Shown: piece by piece, positions 35,624-44,036 of the stretch
Layout of the letters: every line of letters starts with the position of its first letter
Position numbering within the stretch: position 1 is the first letter of the stretch
From: Spirochaetota bacterium
Lineage (GTDB): Bacteria; Spirochaetota; UBA4802; UB4802
Reading direction: 5' to 3'
DNA: 54,303 nucleotides
Assembly: GCA_040756435.1 (NCBI GenBank)
Contig: JBFLZD010000023.1
Coordinates: 1 to 54,303, forward strand
Notes under the pieces: model-generated
The model's input: only the letters and a program-made list of their open reading frames with translations
Told to the model about the DNA's origin: nothing
Databases searched by the model: none
Program-made: the position numbers and the translations under genes

Positions 35624-36288
35624 TGAAAATTTTTGAATGGATAAAAATAATAATTACTATCAGTGTCATTTTACTGTGTTCAGTTATTTCTACAATATCT
35701 GTTTTATGGATAGTATCATGTCTTGTTATTTGTATGGTATATTTTATGTACATTCCAAAGCAACAGCACTATACCTTGTTTATGATCATACCACTGGTCA
35801 TTACCATTACATTAATGCAATTTTTAACAGGTTTAATGAAAGCACAACTGGATATTATAATAATTGGTGTCACAGCTTTTAAGATTGTATGTATCACAAT
35901 AATTATTATTGGATCTCGCTTTTTTATTGGTTCAGATGGATTTAAAGCATTTATAAATATACTTCCTCATGCATTGAAATTATTTTTCCTTATTTTTACA
36001 CGAATACTCTATACGTTATTAAAATTAAATAGAATGATTGTATTTCAGATTCAGTCACGGATAGATTTAAAAACCAAAGATAAGTTTCACATTCCCAAAT
36101 ATTATTCCGTTGCATTTCTTTCAAATCAGTTTTATGCACTTTCTTATTATAGGGATGGGATTCTCTCAAGAACCATTAGCACCATACCAGATTTAATCAT
36201 CCACATTAAACATTCTATGGATGAGTACATATCAAGTACTGTAATTATTTTAATATTAATCCTGAATTGCTTACATCAAGGACTATAA
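35623..36288 (+). CDS. ECF transporter transmembrane (T) component
   Basis: A 221-residue protein with about five membrane helices and a long amphipathic loop after VFQIQSRIDLKTKD. In EcfT proteins this region carries Ala-Arg-Gly motifs that contact the ATPases; only one recognisable form (SRID) is seen, so the coupling helices are divergent. It lies between the methyltransferase and the ATPase gene, and position and topology make the T-component call reasonable. Start overlaps the upstream stop. Confidence 0.72.
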   Translation: MKIFEWIKIIITISVILLCSVISTISVLWIVSCLVICMVYFMYIPKQQHYTLFMIIPLVITITLMQFLTGLMKAQLDIIIIGVTAFKIVCITIIIIGSRFFIGSDGFKAFINILPHALKLFFLIFTRILYTLLKLNRMIVFQIQSRIDLKTKDKFHIPKYYSVAFLSNQFYALSYYRDGILSRTISTIPDLIIHIKHSMDEYISSTVIILILILNCLHQGL

Positions 36289-36293
36289 GTGAA

Positions 36294-36986
36294 ATGAATA
36301 TAATCAACGCAAATAATATTGGATATCAGTATCCAGATGGGACTGTAGCACTGAATAATGTATCGTTAACCATTTCAGATAACCAAAAAGTTGCCATTAT
36401 TGGCCATAATGGTTCTGGTAAGTCAACATTACTTTTATTGTTAGCCGCATTACTATTGCCAACAAGCGGTAGTATAACCATTCTTGATATGCAATTGACT
36501 GCCAAAAACAAATCTCAGGTCAGAAAATCTATTGGAATATTATTTTCACAGGTTGAATATCAATTCATCATGCCCGACCTGTTAAATGATGTATTATTGA
36601 GTATACATGAAGGCTCACATGAAGAAAAAAAATTACAGGCAATACAGTGGTTAAAAAAAGTAAACATGGATGATATGCTCAATCACAGTCCTCTGGCACT
36701 TTCAAGTGGGCAGATGAAACGAGCAGCCCTGGCAAGTGTTTTAGCAAAGAATCCAAAAATTCTATTGCTTGATGAACCCTTAGCAAATTTGGATAAGCCA
36801 TCGGCAGATGCTGTAATACATATTTTATCAGATCTTAACATGCCAATGATTTTTGCCACACATTCAGCGTATGCAGTACAACATTTAGCTGACAGACTTA
36901 TTGTTCTGGAAAATGGCACTATTGCATATGATGGTGTATGTAATGGCAGGATTATAGCAAAATATCAAAAAACAATATTGCTATAA
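36294..36986 (+). CDS. ECF transporter ATPase (EcfA/CbiO type)
   Basis: A 230-residue ABC ATPase. Walker A is GHNGSGKST, the signature is LSSGQMKRAALA, Walker B is ILLLDEPLANLD and the switch is ATHS. Signature LSSGQ and the Q-loop (FSQVEYQFIMPDL) match ECF ATPases. Only one ATPase gene is present, whereas many ECF modules have two, so it would act as a homodimer or with a distant partner. I use ATG 36294, with AAGGA 11 nt upstream and 5 nt after the T-component stop; a TTG at 36267 would overlap that gene. The stop overlaps convergent coaB by 6 nt. Confidence 0.92.
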   Translation: MNIINANNIGYQYPDGTVALNNVSLTISDNQKVAIIGHNGSGKSTLLLLLAALLLPTSGSITILDMQLTAKNKSQVRKSIGILFSQVEYQFIMPDLLNDVLLSIHEGSHEEKKLQAIQWLKKVNMDDMLNHSPLALSSGQMKRAALASVLAKNPKILLLDEPLANLDKPSADAVIHILSDLNMPMIFATHSAYAVQHLADRLIVLENGTIAYDGVCNGRIIAKYQKTILL

Positions 36987-37646
36987 TTCATTGATGATAA
37001 TGTTAATTATGCCTTCAGCCACTTCTTTTTTTGTCATTTTATGAAGGTTGATGATTTTGCCATTTGCAAGCATTACAGTAACTTCATTAAAGTCGCTACC
37101 AAATCCCGTATCACTTCTGCTAACATCATTTATACAAATCATTGCCAGTTCTTTTTCAACAAGCTTAGTTTTGCCATACGCAATCACATCAGTAGTTTCA
37201 GCAGCAAATCCAATCAGGACAATAGTATTAAGTTCTTGTTGTTTTTTTATACTGGCAATTGTTTTTAATATATCTGGATTGCGTTGTAATTCTATTGTCA
37301 GGTTTTCATTAGTTTTTTTTATTTTTATAGGGGATTTAGTTACCGGTTTGTAATCAGCAGGTGCTGCAGCCATTATCAATACCATATTGGGCGATAGTTC
37401 CTGTTTAATTGCTTCAAGCATATCAACAGTACTTTCAACACCTTTACACCGATATGGCTTTCCGCTAATAAGTGATTCATCAATGGGTCCATGAATAAAA
37501 ACTAATTCTTTGCTCTGTTTATATGCTGCATCAGCTATGGCAATTCCCATTTTACCACTGGAAGCATTGGATATATACCGTACCGGGTCAATCCATTCAC
37601 GTGTAGGGCCGCCGGTAACTATCACCTTTTTGTCATTTAACTGCAT
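36981..37646 (-). CDS. coaB: Phosphopantothenate-cysteine ligase (stand-alone CoaB)
   Basis: A 221-residue CoaB that joins cysteine to 4'-phosphopantothenate in coenzyme A synthesis. VTGGPTREWIDPVRYISNASSGKMG is the nucleotide-binding start. AAAPADYKP and KIKK hold the catalytic region, and GFAAET with NDVSRSDTGFGSDFNEV close the site. In most bacteria CoaB is fused behind CoaC; here the two are separate genes. Its ATG lies inside the coaC 3' end, a 14-nt overlap in a different frame, which indicates coupled translation. It is the last gene of the sir2-mutL-coaC-coaB operon. Confidence 0.93.
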   Translation of the reverse strand: MQLNDKKVIVTGGPTREWIDPVRYISNASSGKMGIAIADAAYKQSKELVFIHGPIDESLISGKPYRCKGVESTVDMLEAIKQELSPNMVLIMAAAPADYKPVTKSPIKIKKTNENLTIELQRNPDILKTIASIKKQQELNTIVLIGFAAETTDVIAYGKTKLVEKELAMICINDVSRSDTGFGSDFNEVTVMLANGKIINLHKMTKKEVAEGIINIIINEL

Positions 37647-38166
37647 TAATTGCTACCCTATAAATTTCTTCTATTGAAGCTAATCTCCCCTGCCCTTCAT
37701 CACCGCAAGCAACAAGACCTGTTTCTGGTTCAACAAATATACAGCCCCACTCCTTTAATTTGCGGATATTTTCCTGTACTGCCCTGTGTTTCCACATATT
37801 GGGATTCATGGCAGGTGCTATCACCACAGGACAATCAACAGCTAAAAATGTGGTGCTTAAAAGATCATCAGCAATACCATTGGCAAATTTTCCAATGATG
37901 TTTGCTGTAGCAGGAGCAACCAGTAGTAAAGCAGCATTTTCTTTTAATTCAATATGGCCCATTTCGCGCCATTGTATAGCAAAACTTGTGGTGTATACCG
38001 GGTTACCGGTGAGTGTTTGTAAGGTTAAAGGGGCAACCAGGTGTGTGGCATTCTCAGTAAGTACGCAGAATACATCATATCCATCTTTAGTAAGCATACG
38101 TGCCAGGTCAGATGCTTTATATGCAGCAATTGATGAAGAAATTCCTAAAATTATTTTTTGTTTCAT
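37633..38166 (-). CDS. coaC: Phosphopantothenoylcysteine decarboxylase (stand-alone CoaC)
   Basis: A 177-residue flavin decarboxylase of CoA synthesis. GISSSIAAYKASDL is the FMN-binding start, GHIEL holds the catalytic His, APAMNPNMW is the substrate-binding PXMNxxMW motif, and LVACGDEGQGRL carries the active Cys on the lid. The domain is complete and ends cleanly, so this is a true split from CoaB and not a frameshifted fusion. It overlaps mutL by 4 nt (ATGA) and coaB by 14 nt. Confidence 0.94.
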   Translation of the reverse strand: MKQKIILGISSSIAAYKASDLARMLTKDGYDVFCVLTENATHLVAPLTLQTLTGNPVYTTSFAIQWREMGHIELKENAALLLVAPATANIIGKFANGIADDLLSTTFLAVDCPVVIAPAMNPNMWKHRAVQENIRKLKEWGCIFVEPETGLVACGDEGQGRLASIEEIYRVAINAVK

Positions 38167-39908
38167 GATCGCCGGAAAAACCTCTCTAATTCAGATTTTG
38201 ATAACATATACACAAATGGTCTCCCGTGGGGACATCGGTAATCATTTGTTGAAAGTACATAATCAGCTATTGCAATAATATCATCCTGTGTTATTATATC
38301 ATTGGCACGTTTTGCAGAATGGCAAGCAATTTTTTCAATTATTTTAATTTTAATATTGTTTAGGGAATTTTTGTTTTCATGCAAACTATCGACAATATCC
38401 CTCATTAATCCTTCTATATCATTGGTAGTGCAAAAATCAGGGATAGCATTGATTACAATTGAATGGTCATCAAATTGGTCTATAATAATTCCATAGTTGG
38501 TGAGAATATCTTTGTAGGCATGTATATGGATGAGTAAATCAGGTGACAGTTCCATAACAACTGGCATAAGAAGTTGCTGTACTGCGGTAATAGAATCAAT
38601 ACTCATAAGATAATCAAATAATTTTTTTTCATGAGCGGCATGAAAGTCTATAAAATAAAGGTTATTTTCTTTTTGTATCAGTATATATAAACCAAAAATA
38701 GTTCCAATTATAGTATAATCTCTCTGATGCAATTGGGTATATAGATGCTGTACTTCATGTATTAAGGTTTGAGGATTAATATTTGGCTGTGCATACTGTA
38801 ATGGGGGTGTACCATTATTATCAGGAAAATTGTCTGCATATGATGGGGTGGCAAGGTTTTTATTCTGCAATTGAGCATCATTGTGTTTGATTGGGAATGT
38901 GTGGATGGTACCACTTATGACCTTGTTTGCAAAATTGTAAATCATTGAATGGATATAATTACTATCAAAAAAGCGTATTTCTTTTTTTGCAGGATGGACA
39001 TTGACATCAATAAGGTCAGGTTTTATGGTGCAAAAAATAAACGCTGCGGGATATTGTCCCTTTTGTAATATAGTTTGGTACACTTGCTGTAAAATAAAAT
39101 TAAAATACGGAAACTGAACTGGTCTCTGGTTGACATATAAAAGTTGTAATGACCTGTTTGACCGGTAATAGTGTGGATTGGTACAATAACCCTCAATAGT
39201 ACAGTTTAAATCGTTTAATGAACCATATAATAAATTATCTGCTATTTCATTGCCATATATCTGAGCAATCCGTTGCAAGGTATCGGTTGGTTCAAACACA
39301 AATGCAATTTTATTATCAATCTTCACTTTAAATTGTATATGAGAATGGGCTATAGCTATTGCAAATAATGTTTCTTTAATGCGATTGAGTTCAGACTTTA
39401 AGCCTTTTATAAACTTTTTACGAGCGGGTGTGTTAAAAAAAAGATTTTCTACAATGACCGTTGTGCCAGTTGGCCCTGCCCAGTCAAACATTTCTTTTTT
39501 GCCGTCTGCTATTACAAGCTTGCCGCCAATATCTTCTTCTGCTGTACGAGACAATATGGTACATTGTGACACTTCTGCAATACTGGAAAGTGCCTCGCCT
39601 CTAAATCCCATGGTGATTATTGAAAAGATATCATCAATGCTTTTGATTTTACTGGTGGCATGTTCCTCAACAGCTAATGGTAGATCATCCCGGTATATGC
39701 CTATGCCGTTATCCCGTACCACAATACGCTTTAAGCCGCTTTCTTCAATTTCAATGTCAATTTCAGTGGCCTGAGCATCAAGGGCATTTTCCACAAGTTC
39801 TTTGATTACTGAATAAGGGCCATCAATTACTTCACCAGCAGCTATTTTTCTTTTTACAGCATCAGGCAATATCTGTATTCTTTGTTTTATGTTGGGCGAT
39901 AGCTCCAT
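38163..39908 (-). CDS. mutL: DNA mismatch repair protein MutL (endonuclease type)
   Basis: A 581-residue MutL. The GHKL ATPase domain shows KIAAGEVIDGPYSVIKELVENALDA (ATP lid start), RDNGIGI and TMGFRGEALSSI, with NVHPAKKEIRF near 303-313. The C-terminal dimer domain has the endonuclease-type metal motifs DFHAAHEKKLFD (421-432, last position D where E is usual), ACHSAKRAND (528-537) and CPHGRP (559-564). That fits methyl-independent mismatch repair. GEVIDGPYS replaces the common GEVVERPAS. The start codon region contains one copy of the GAGCTATCGC variant motif. No mutS is adjacent. Confidence 0.95.
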   Translation of the reverse strand: MELSPNIKQRIQILPDAVKRKIAAGEVIDGPYSVIKELVENALDAQATEIDIEIEESGLKRIVVRDNGIGIYRDDLPLAVEEHATSKIKSIDDIFSIITMGFRGEALSSIAEVSQCTILSRTAEEDIGGKLVIADGKKEMFDWAGPTGTTVIVENLFFNTPARKKFIKGLKSELNRIKETLFAIAIAHSHIQFKVKIDNKIAFVFEPTDTLQRIAQIYGNEIADNLLYGSLNDLNCTIEGYCTNPHYYRSNRSLQLLYVNQRPVQFPYFNFILQQVYQTILQKGQYPAAFIFCTIKPDLIDVNVHPAKKEIRFFDSNYIHSMIYNFANKVISGTIHTFPIKHNDAQLQNKNLATPSYADNFPDNNGTPPLQYAQPNINPQTLIHEVQHLYTQLHQRDYTIIGTIFGLYILIQKENNLYFIDFHAAHEKKLFDYLMSIDSITAVQQLLMPVVMELSPDLLIHIHAYKDILTNYGIIIDQFDDHSIVINAIPDFCTTNDIEGLMRDIVDSLHENKNSLNNIKIKIIEKIACHSAKRANDIITQDDIIAIADYVLSTNDYRCPHGRPFVYMLSKSELERFFRRS

Positions 39909-39911
39909 GAA

Positions 39912-40661
39912 TTAAGCCTGCAGAGCTTTTATGGCTTCAATAAATTTTGGCAATGTTTCCCCAACTTTGCCCTGAATAAAGATATCAGTTATAATTGGTG
40001 TAATGACAGTTTTTTCTAAATTAAATTCAATAACGTATGCCCCATTAGCTTTTGCTATATGGGGTATACTACTTGCTGGATATACAACAGCAGATGTTCC
40101 AATAACAAGAACAACACGTGCATCGCTTGCTAAATTCTGTGATTCCATTAATGCATTATGGGGAATCATTTCACCAAAAAATACCACACTTGGTTTTAAT
40201 ATTTCACCACACTTTTTACATTGAGGAGGTTCATCTTCAATAACAAACTCTTCAGGTACATATTCTGCACCACAGTAAATACATTGCAACCGTTCTGAAT
40301 TGCCATGAAATTCAATGACGTTTTTACTACCAGCTCTCTGGTGGAGATTGTCAATATTCTGTGTTATTACAGCTTTTAATAAGCCCATCTCTTCCAGTTG
40401 TGCCAGTGCAATATGAGCTGGATTGGGCATAGCATTTCTGGTCATGTCCATTAGCTCAAATATCATCTTCCATATTTTACGTGGGTTTCTTCTAAAACCA
40501 TCAATATGTGCATATTCTTCAGGGTTATAACGTGTCCATAATCCACCAGCGCTACGGAAATCAGGTATACCACTTTCAACCGAAATACCTGCACCAGTTA
40601 AAGCAATGGTAGAGATAGAATCTTTTACAATTTTGGCTGCAGTTTTAATTAAATCATCCAT
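39912..40661 (-). CDS. Sir2-family NAD-dependent protein deacylase (CobB-like)
   Basis: A 249-residue sirtuin. GAGISVESGIPDFRS (23-37) binds NAD, TQNIDNLHQRAG is the catalytic loop, EFHGN contains the catalytic His, and two CxxC pairs (CIYCG ... CKKCG) hold structural zinc. PSVVFFGE and GTSAVVYPAS complete the NAD site. The start at 40661 is supported by AGTAGG 6 nt upstream; the longer frame to 40745 adds a hydrophobic, basic stretch not seen in the family. It precedes mutL by 3 nt in the same operon. Likely acts on acetylated or acylated metabolic enzymes. Confidence 0.93.
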   Translation of the reverse strand: MDDLIKTAAKIVKDSISTIALTGAGISVESGIPDFRSAGGLWTRYNPEEYAHIDGFRRNPRKIWKMIFELMDMTRNAMPNPAHIALAQLEEMGLLKAVITQNIDNLHQRAGSKNVIEFHGNSERLQCIYCGAEYVPEEFVIEDEPPQCKKCGEILKPSVVFFGEMIPHNALMESQNLASDARVVLVIGTSAVVYPASSIPHIAKANGAYVIEFNLEKTVITPIITDIFIQGKVGETLPKFIEAIKALQA

Positions 40662-40840
40662 AAGGTACCTACTAATTGTTTCAATAGTATAATTTATTCG
40701 TATAATGTCAATTTTAAAGAAAATATAACAACACGTTATTGGCAAGTAATTTTTTTACAGAATACAAGATATATATTCTGCTGCTGGTCAAAAGATTTGT
40801 TTGATATATTTTAACATATAAAATATTTGACAAATTATAA

Positions 40841-40955
40841 GGGAACTTTTATAAATTATTTAATAGAATGTTTTCTTGTTGGGACAATAAATAGGTTAAA
40901 ACCGCTTTCTTTTTATTGCATCAGTAATGGTGAAAGCGATTTTTTAGAGGTGCCC
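40841..40955 (+). repeat. Dispersed intergenic element, copy 2 (~115 bp)
   Basis: The better-folded copy of the element also seen at 34283-34395. CGCTTTC pairs perfectly with GAAAGCG, and that stem is followed by TTTTTT, so this copy can form an intrinsic-terminator-like hairpin just before the conserved AGAGGTGCCCATAA tail. The outer ends GGGAACTTTTATAAA and GGGCACCTCTAAAAA (opposite strand) are imperfect inverted repeats, and ATAA flanks both sides. The remainder of the 361-bp gap between sir2 and the membrane-protein gene is A/T-rich with no gene. A 69-codon frame across it is not shared by copy 1 and is rejected. Confidence 0.65.
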
Positions 40956-41022
40956 ATAAGTTATGAGATTAAAATGTATAAATCGGTAAGAAATGTTAAA
41001 ATAAAATGTATTTGTATGCAGC

Positions 41023-41730
41023 ATGATAAAAAATAGAGATAAAACAATTATATTTAAACATAAATTATTAATTATTCTGATATCATTATTATTATTTTTA
41101 TATATTTTTTACGCCCTTCCACTTTATGCTATTGAGATAGTAGATACATATAATCAGATAAAAACAACCTTTGATGGATTATCACGGTTTCTGGATAATA
41201 TTTATTCTTTTATATCTGCGATTTCCAATCTTTTAGGTTACAGAGCTATCGCGCTTTTTTTTGCAATTGCTTTCACATCAGCGGGTTTGTCAGCAATAGG
41301 TTTTCCCAAAGGCAAAACATCTTTTTTTATTTCCATGATAATAATAAATATTCTGTGGTTTACATGGAACACAAGTTTTGAAATTGACTATTTATACACT
41401 ATTGGTACAATGTTAAAAACAAATAGTATTATTTTATTTCCATACATCCTGTTTCTAATTATCAAATATTACAAAGATGTTATAAAAAGGTTAATATATA
41501 ATTGTTTTTATCTTATATTTCCTTTTTTAAAGAAAGAAGGAATTCACAAACAAACATTACAGGAATCAGTAAAGCTACTAAATACATCATATACAGAAGT
41601 AATAGAGTATTTAATGAAGGATTACTTTTATGGTAATGATTACATTAAACTATCAGATAATTCTATAAGAGCTATCGAACAATTAGAAAATATGTTAAAG
41701 AAAATAAAAGAAATTGGGAGAAGTAAATGA
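41023..41730 (+). CDS. Hypothetical membrane protein ahead of STAS genes
   Basis: A 235-residue protein I do not recognise. It has about four hydrophobic segments (residues 15-35, 70-90, 98-115 and 130-150) with a short central stretch GFPKGKTSFF, then a polar, helical cytoplasmic tail rich in Lys/Glu ending ENMLKKIKEIGRSK. There is no Shine-Dalgarno before the ATG. It overlaps the first STAS gene by 4 nt (ATGA), so it is probably part of a signalling unit with those two proteins; a membrane receptor or anchor role is inferred only from this. It is the first gene of a packed operon reaching 46113. Confidence 0.75.
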   Translation: MIKNRDKTIIFKHKLLIILISLLLFLYIFYALPLYAIEIVDTYNQIKTTFDGLSRFLDNIYSFISAISNLLGYRAIALFFAIAFTSAGLSAIGFPKGKTSFFISMIIINILWFTWNTSFEIDYLYTIGTMLKTNSIILFPYILFLIIKYYKDVIKRLIYNCFYLIFPFLKKEGIHKQTLQESVKLLNTSYTEVIEYLMKDYFYGNDYIKLSDNSIRAIEQLENMLKKIKEIGRSK

Positions 41731-42068
41731 ATTTTACGCATACTCGTTATTCTGACCTTGTTATTGTAACCATTACCGGTATTGGCGAGTATGGGGATGA
41801 TGTGAAATTAATAAAATTAATTGAAAAGCTGATCCCGGAAAAAATATCAACTGTTGCAATTAACTTTTCACAGGTTGATACCATAAATTCTGCAGCAGTT
41901 GCAGCTATTATGTATCTTTTAAAATATGGTGATGAACATAACTTTGATGTTGTTTTTTTTGCTGCTAATGATAAAATATATATGATTCTTGAAAGGGCGT
42001 TGCCTAAATATTCAATGAATATTTTTACAGAAGATGAATTTTATAAAAAATACAATATTACAGTTTGA
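41727..42068 (+). CDS. STAS domain protein (anti-sigma factor antagonist-like)
   Basis: A 113-residue STAS domain. INFSQVDTINSAAVAAIMYLL matches the loop and helix that carry the phosphorylatable Ser/Thr in SpoIIAA-type antagonists (here Thr/Ser around INSA). Such proteins bind a serine-kinase anti-sigma factor when dephosphorylated by a SpoIIE-type phosphatase. Both partner types occur in this window, at 23158 and 46123. That they work together is inference. It overlaps the upstream membrane-protein gene and lies 11 nt before a second STAS gene. Confidence 0.82.
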   Translation: MNFTHTRYSDLVIVTITGIGEYGDDVKLIKLIEKLIPEKISTVAINFSQVDTINSAAVAAIMYLLKYGDEHNFDVVFFAANDKIYMILERALPKYSMNIFTEDEFYKKYNITV

Positions 42069-42079
42069 AGAGGTAAGCC

Positions 42080-42382
42080 ATGATTTTCACTAAAAAAGAA
42101 GAAGAAAACCGATGTATATTTATTATCAGTGAACAATTAAATCCAAGAACTTTGAAGGAATTAATTGAAGAGATGCATAATTTTTTACAAAATGACAGCC
42201 GTGATGCTATAATTGATATGACCAATGTTGAAGTAGTTGATTCAACAATTTTAGCAGGCTTCATGACATTGTATAACAATTTTAATAACAATCGAAGAAA
42301 GTTTAGAATAATTAATGCCAATAATTATGTAAAACGCGTTATAGAATTAGCTTCACTTGAAACATTTCTTCTGGAGGAGTAG
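42080..42382 (+). CDS. Second STAS domain protein
   Basis: A 100-residue STAS domain, shorter and closer to the classic antagonist: IIDMTNVEVVDSTILAGFMTLY includes the DSxxLxxF-like pattern with Ser as likely phosphosite. It differs enough from its neighbour that it is not a recent duplicate. A paired set of STAS proteins behind a membrane protein may give a two-input switch (inference). AGAGGTAAGCC lies just upstream of the ATG. The stop codon directly abuts the gpmI start. Confidence 0.85.
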   Translation: MIFTKKEEENRCIFIISEQLNPRTLKELIEEMHNFLQNDSRDAIIDMTNVEVVDSTILAGFMTLYNNFNNNRRKFRIINANNYVKRVIELASLETFLLEE

Positions 42383-44035
42383 ATGAAATTATTGCCCAAT
42401 GGTTTTAGCAGAAGAAAGGGGCCTCTTGTACTAATAATAATGGATGGTATTGGAATTGGACCACATGATGAAGGAAATGCTTTCTTTCTTGCACGTACTC
42501 CTATATTAGATAGATTAATGAAAACCTGTCCCTACACAACTTTGAGAGCACATGGGACTGCAGTTGGACTTCCATCAGATGCCGATATGGGCAATTCAGA
42601 AGTTGGTCATAATGCATTAGGTGCTGGCAGGATTTTTGATCAAGGTGCAAAGCTTGTTGATAAAGCCATTGAATCAAAACAGATATTTTCAACTGAAATT
42701 TGGCACAAATTACTGAAAAAACCAGTTAATGAAGGCACTACATTACATTTTATTGGGCTGCTATCAGATGGTAATGTACACTCGCATATTAATCATCTTT
42801 TTAAACTCATTGAGCAGGCTGCTAAAGAAGGAGTTAAAAAAATCCGTGTACATATTTTATTAGATGGAAGAGATGTACCCGAAACATCAGCTTTGCAATA
42901 CGTTGATAGCTTAGAGAAATTTCTTCATACGTTTAATGATGAAGGCTTTGATTTTTGTATTGCTTCTGGTGGTGGAAGAATGGTAACCACCATGGACAGG
43001 TATGAAGCTGATTGGAATATTGTAAAACGTGGTTGGGATGCACATGTCCTGGGTAAAGGGAGAGCATTCACTTCTGCTACTGAAGCAATAGAAACATATA
43101 GAAAAGAACAACCTGGTATAACTGACCAGTATTTACCATCATTTGTTATTGCAAAAGATGGTAAGCCCGTTGGAACAATTATTGATGGTGATTCGGTAAT
43201 CCTGTATAATTTCCGTGGAGACAGAGCTATCGAAATTTCCCGTGCTTTTGAAGAAAAGGATTTCAATAAATTTGACAGAGAACGTTTCCCGGAAATAGTT
43301 TTTGCTGGAATGATGGAGTACGATGGTGACCTTCATATCCCCAAAAATTATCTGGTTTTTCCTCCTTCTATAGATAAAACTATTAGCGAGTATTTAGTTC
43401 ATAACGGTTGCAAGCAATTTGCAATATCTGAAACACAAAAATTTGGTCATGTTACCTACTTCTGGAATGGTAATAGAAGCGGTATGTTTGACCCAAACTA
43501 CGAAACGTATCAGGAAATACCTTCTGACAAATTGCAATTCAATGAGCGGCCATGGATGAAAGCTGCTGAAATAACTGATGCGGTAATTGAAGCAATCAAT
43601 AGTGCTCAATATGATTTTATTCGCCTGAATTATGCTAACGGCGATATGGTGGGTCATACTGGCATATTAGAAGCAGCCATAATTGCTGCTGAAACTGTTG
43701 ATTTATGCATTGGGCGCTTACTGCAGGCAATAGACAATACCGGAGCTATCGCCATAATTACTGCAGATCATGGTAACCTTGATGAGATGTTTGAAAAAGA
43801 TGCAAAAACAGGGGCAATAAAAATTGATAAGAAGACAGGTAAACCACAGCCAAAAACTTCGCATACATTAAATCCAGTACCATTTATTATTTATGATCCT
43901 CATTTTAATGGTGAATATACGTTAACAACTCACAAAGAACAGGGGCTGGCAAATGTTGCTGCAACAATCTGTACATTATTAGGATTTCACCCTCCTGAAG
44001 AGTATTATCCATCATTAGTGTCACTTACAAAATAG
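42383..44035 (+). CDS. gpmI: 2,3-bisphosphoglycerate-independent phosphoglycerate mutase
   Basis: A 550-residue manganese-dependent iPGM converting 3- to 2-phosphoglycerate. IIMDGIGIGPHDEGNAF holds the first metal Asp, MGNSEVGHNALG the catalytic Ser (NSEVGH), IHILLDGRDVPE-like HILLDGRDVP and SGGGRMVTTMDRYEADW the substrate loop, and TADHGNLDEM plus KTSHTLNPVPF the last metal ligands. Length is slightly above the usual 510. GGAGG directly precedes the ATG. Placing a glycolytic enzyme and glgA after signalling genes is unusual. Confidence 0.96.
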   Translation: MKLLPNGFSRRKGPLVLIIMDGIGIGPHDEGNAFFLARTPILDRLMKTCPYTTLRAHGTAVGLPSDADMGNSEVGHNALGAGRIFDQGAKLVDKAIESKQIFSTEIWHKLLKKPVNEGTTLHFIGLLSDGNVHSHINHLFKLIEQAAKEGVKKIRVHILLDGRDVPETSALQYVDSLEKFLHTFNDEGFDFCIASGGGRMVTTMDRYEADWNIVKRGWDAHVLGKGRAFTSATEAIETYRKEQPGITDQYLPSFVIAKDGKPVGTIIDGDSVILYNFRGDRAIEISRAFEEKDFNKFDRERFPEIVFAGMMEYDGDLHIPKNYLVFPPSIDKTISEYLVHNGCKQFAISETQKFGHVTYFWNGNRSGMFDPNYETYQEIPSDKLQFNERPWMKAAEITDAVIEAINSAQYDFIRLNYANGDMVGHTGILEAAIIAAETVDLCIGRLLQAIDNTGAIAIITADHGNLDEMFEKDAKTGAIKIDKKTGKPQPKTSHTLNPVPFIIYDPHFNGEYTLTTHKEQGLANVAATICTLLGFHPPEEYYPSLVSLTK

Positions 44036-44036
44036 C

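Noticed and set aside
37633-37646. Programmed frameshift joining coaC and coaB
   Set aside because: No slippery heptamer is evident, and each protein is complete on its own; an ordinary overlapping start explains it.
40827-41036. 69-codon plus-strand frame before the membrane-protein gene
   Set aside because: It runs across dispersed element copy 2; the same frame is closed in copy 1, and the peptide has no family-like features.
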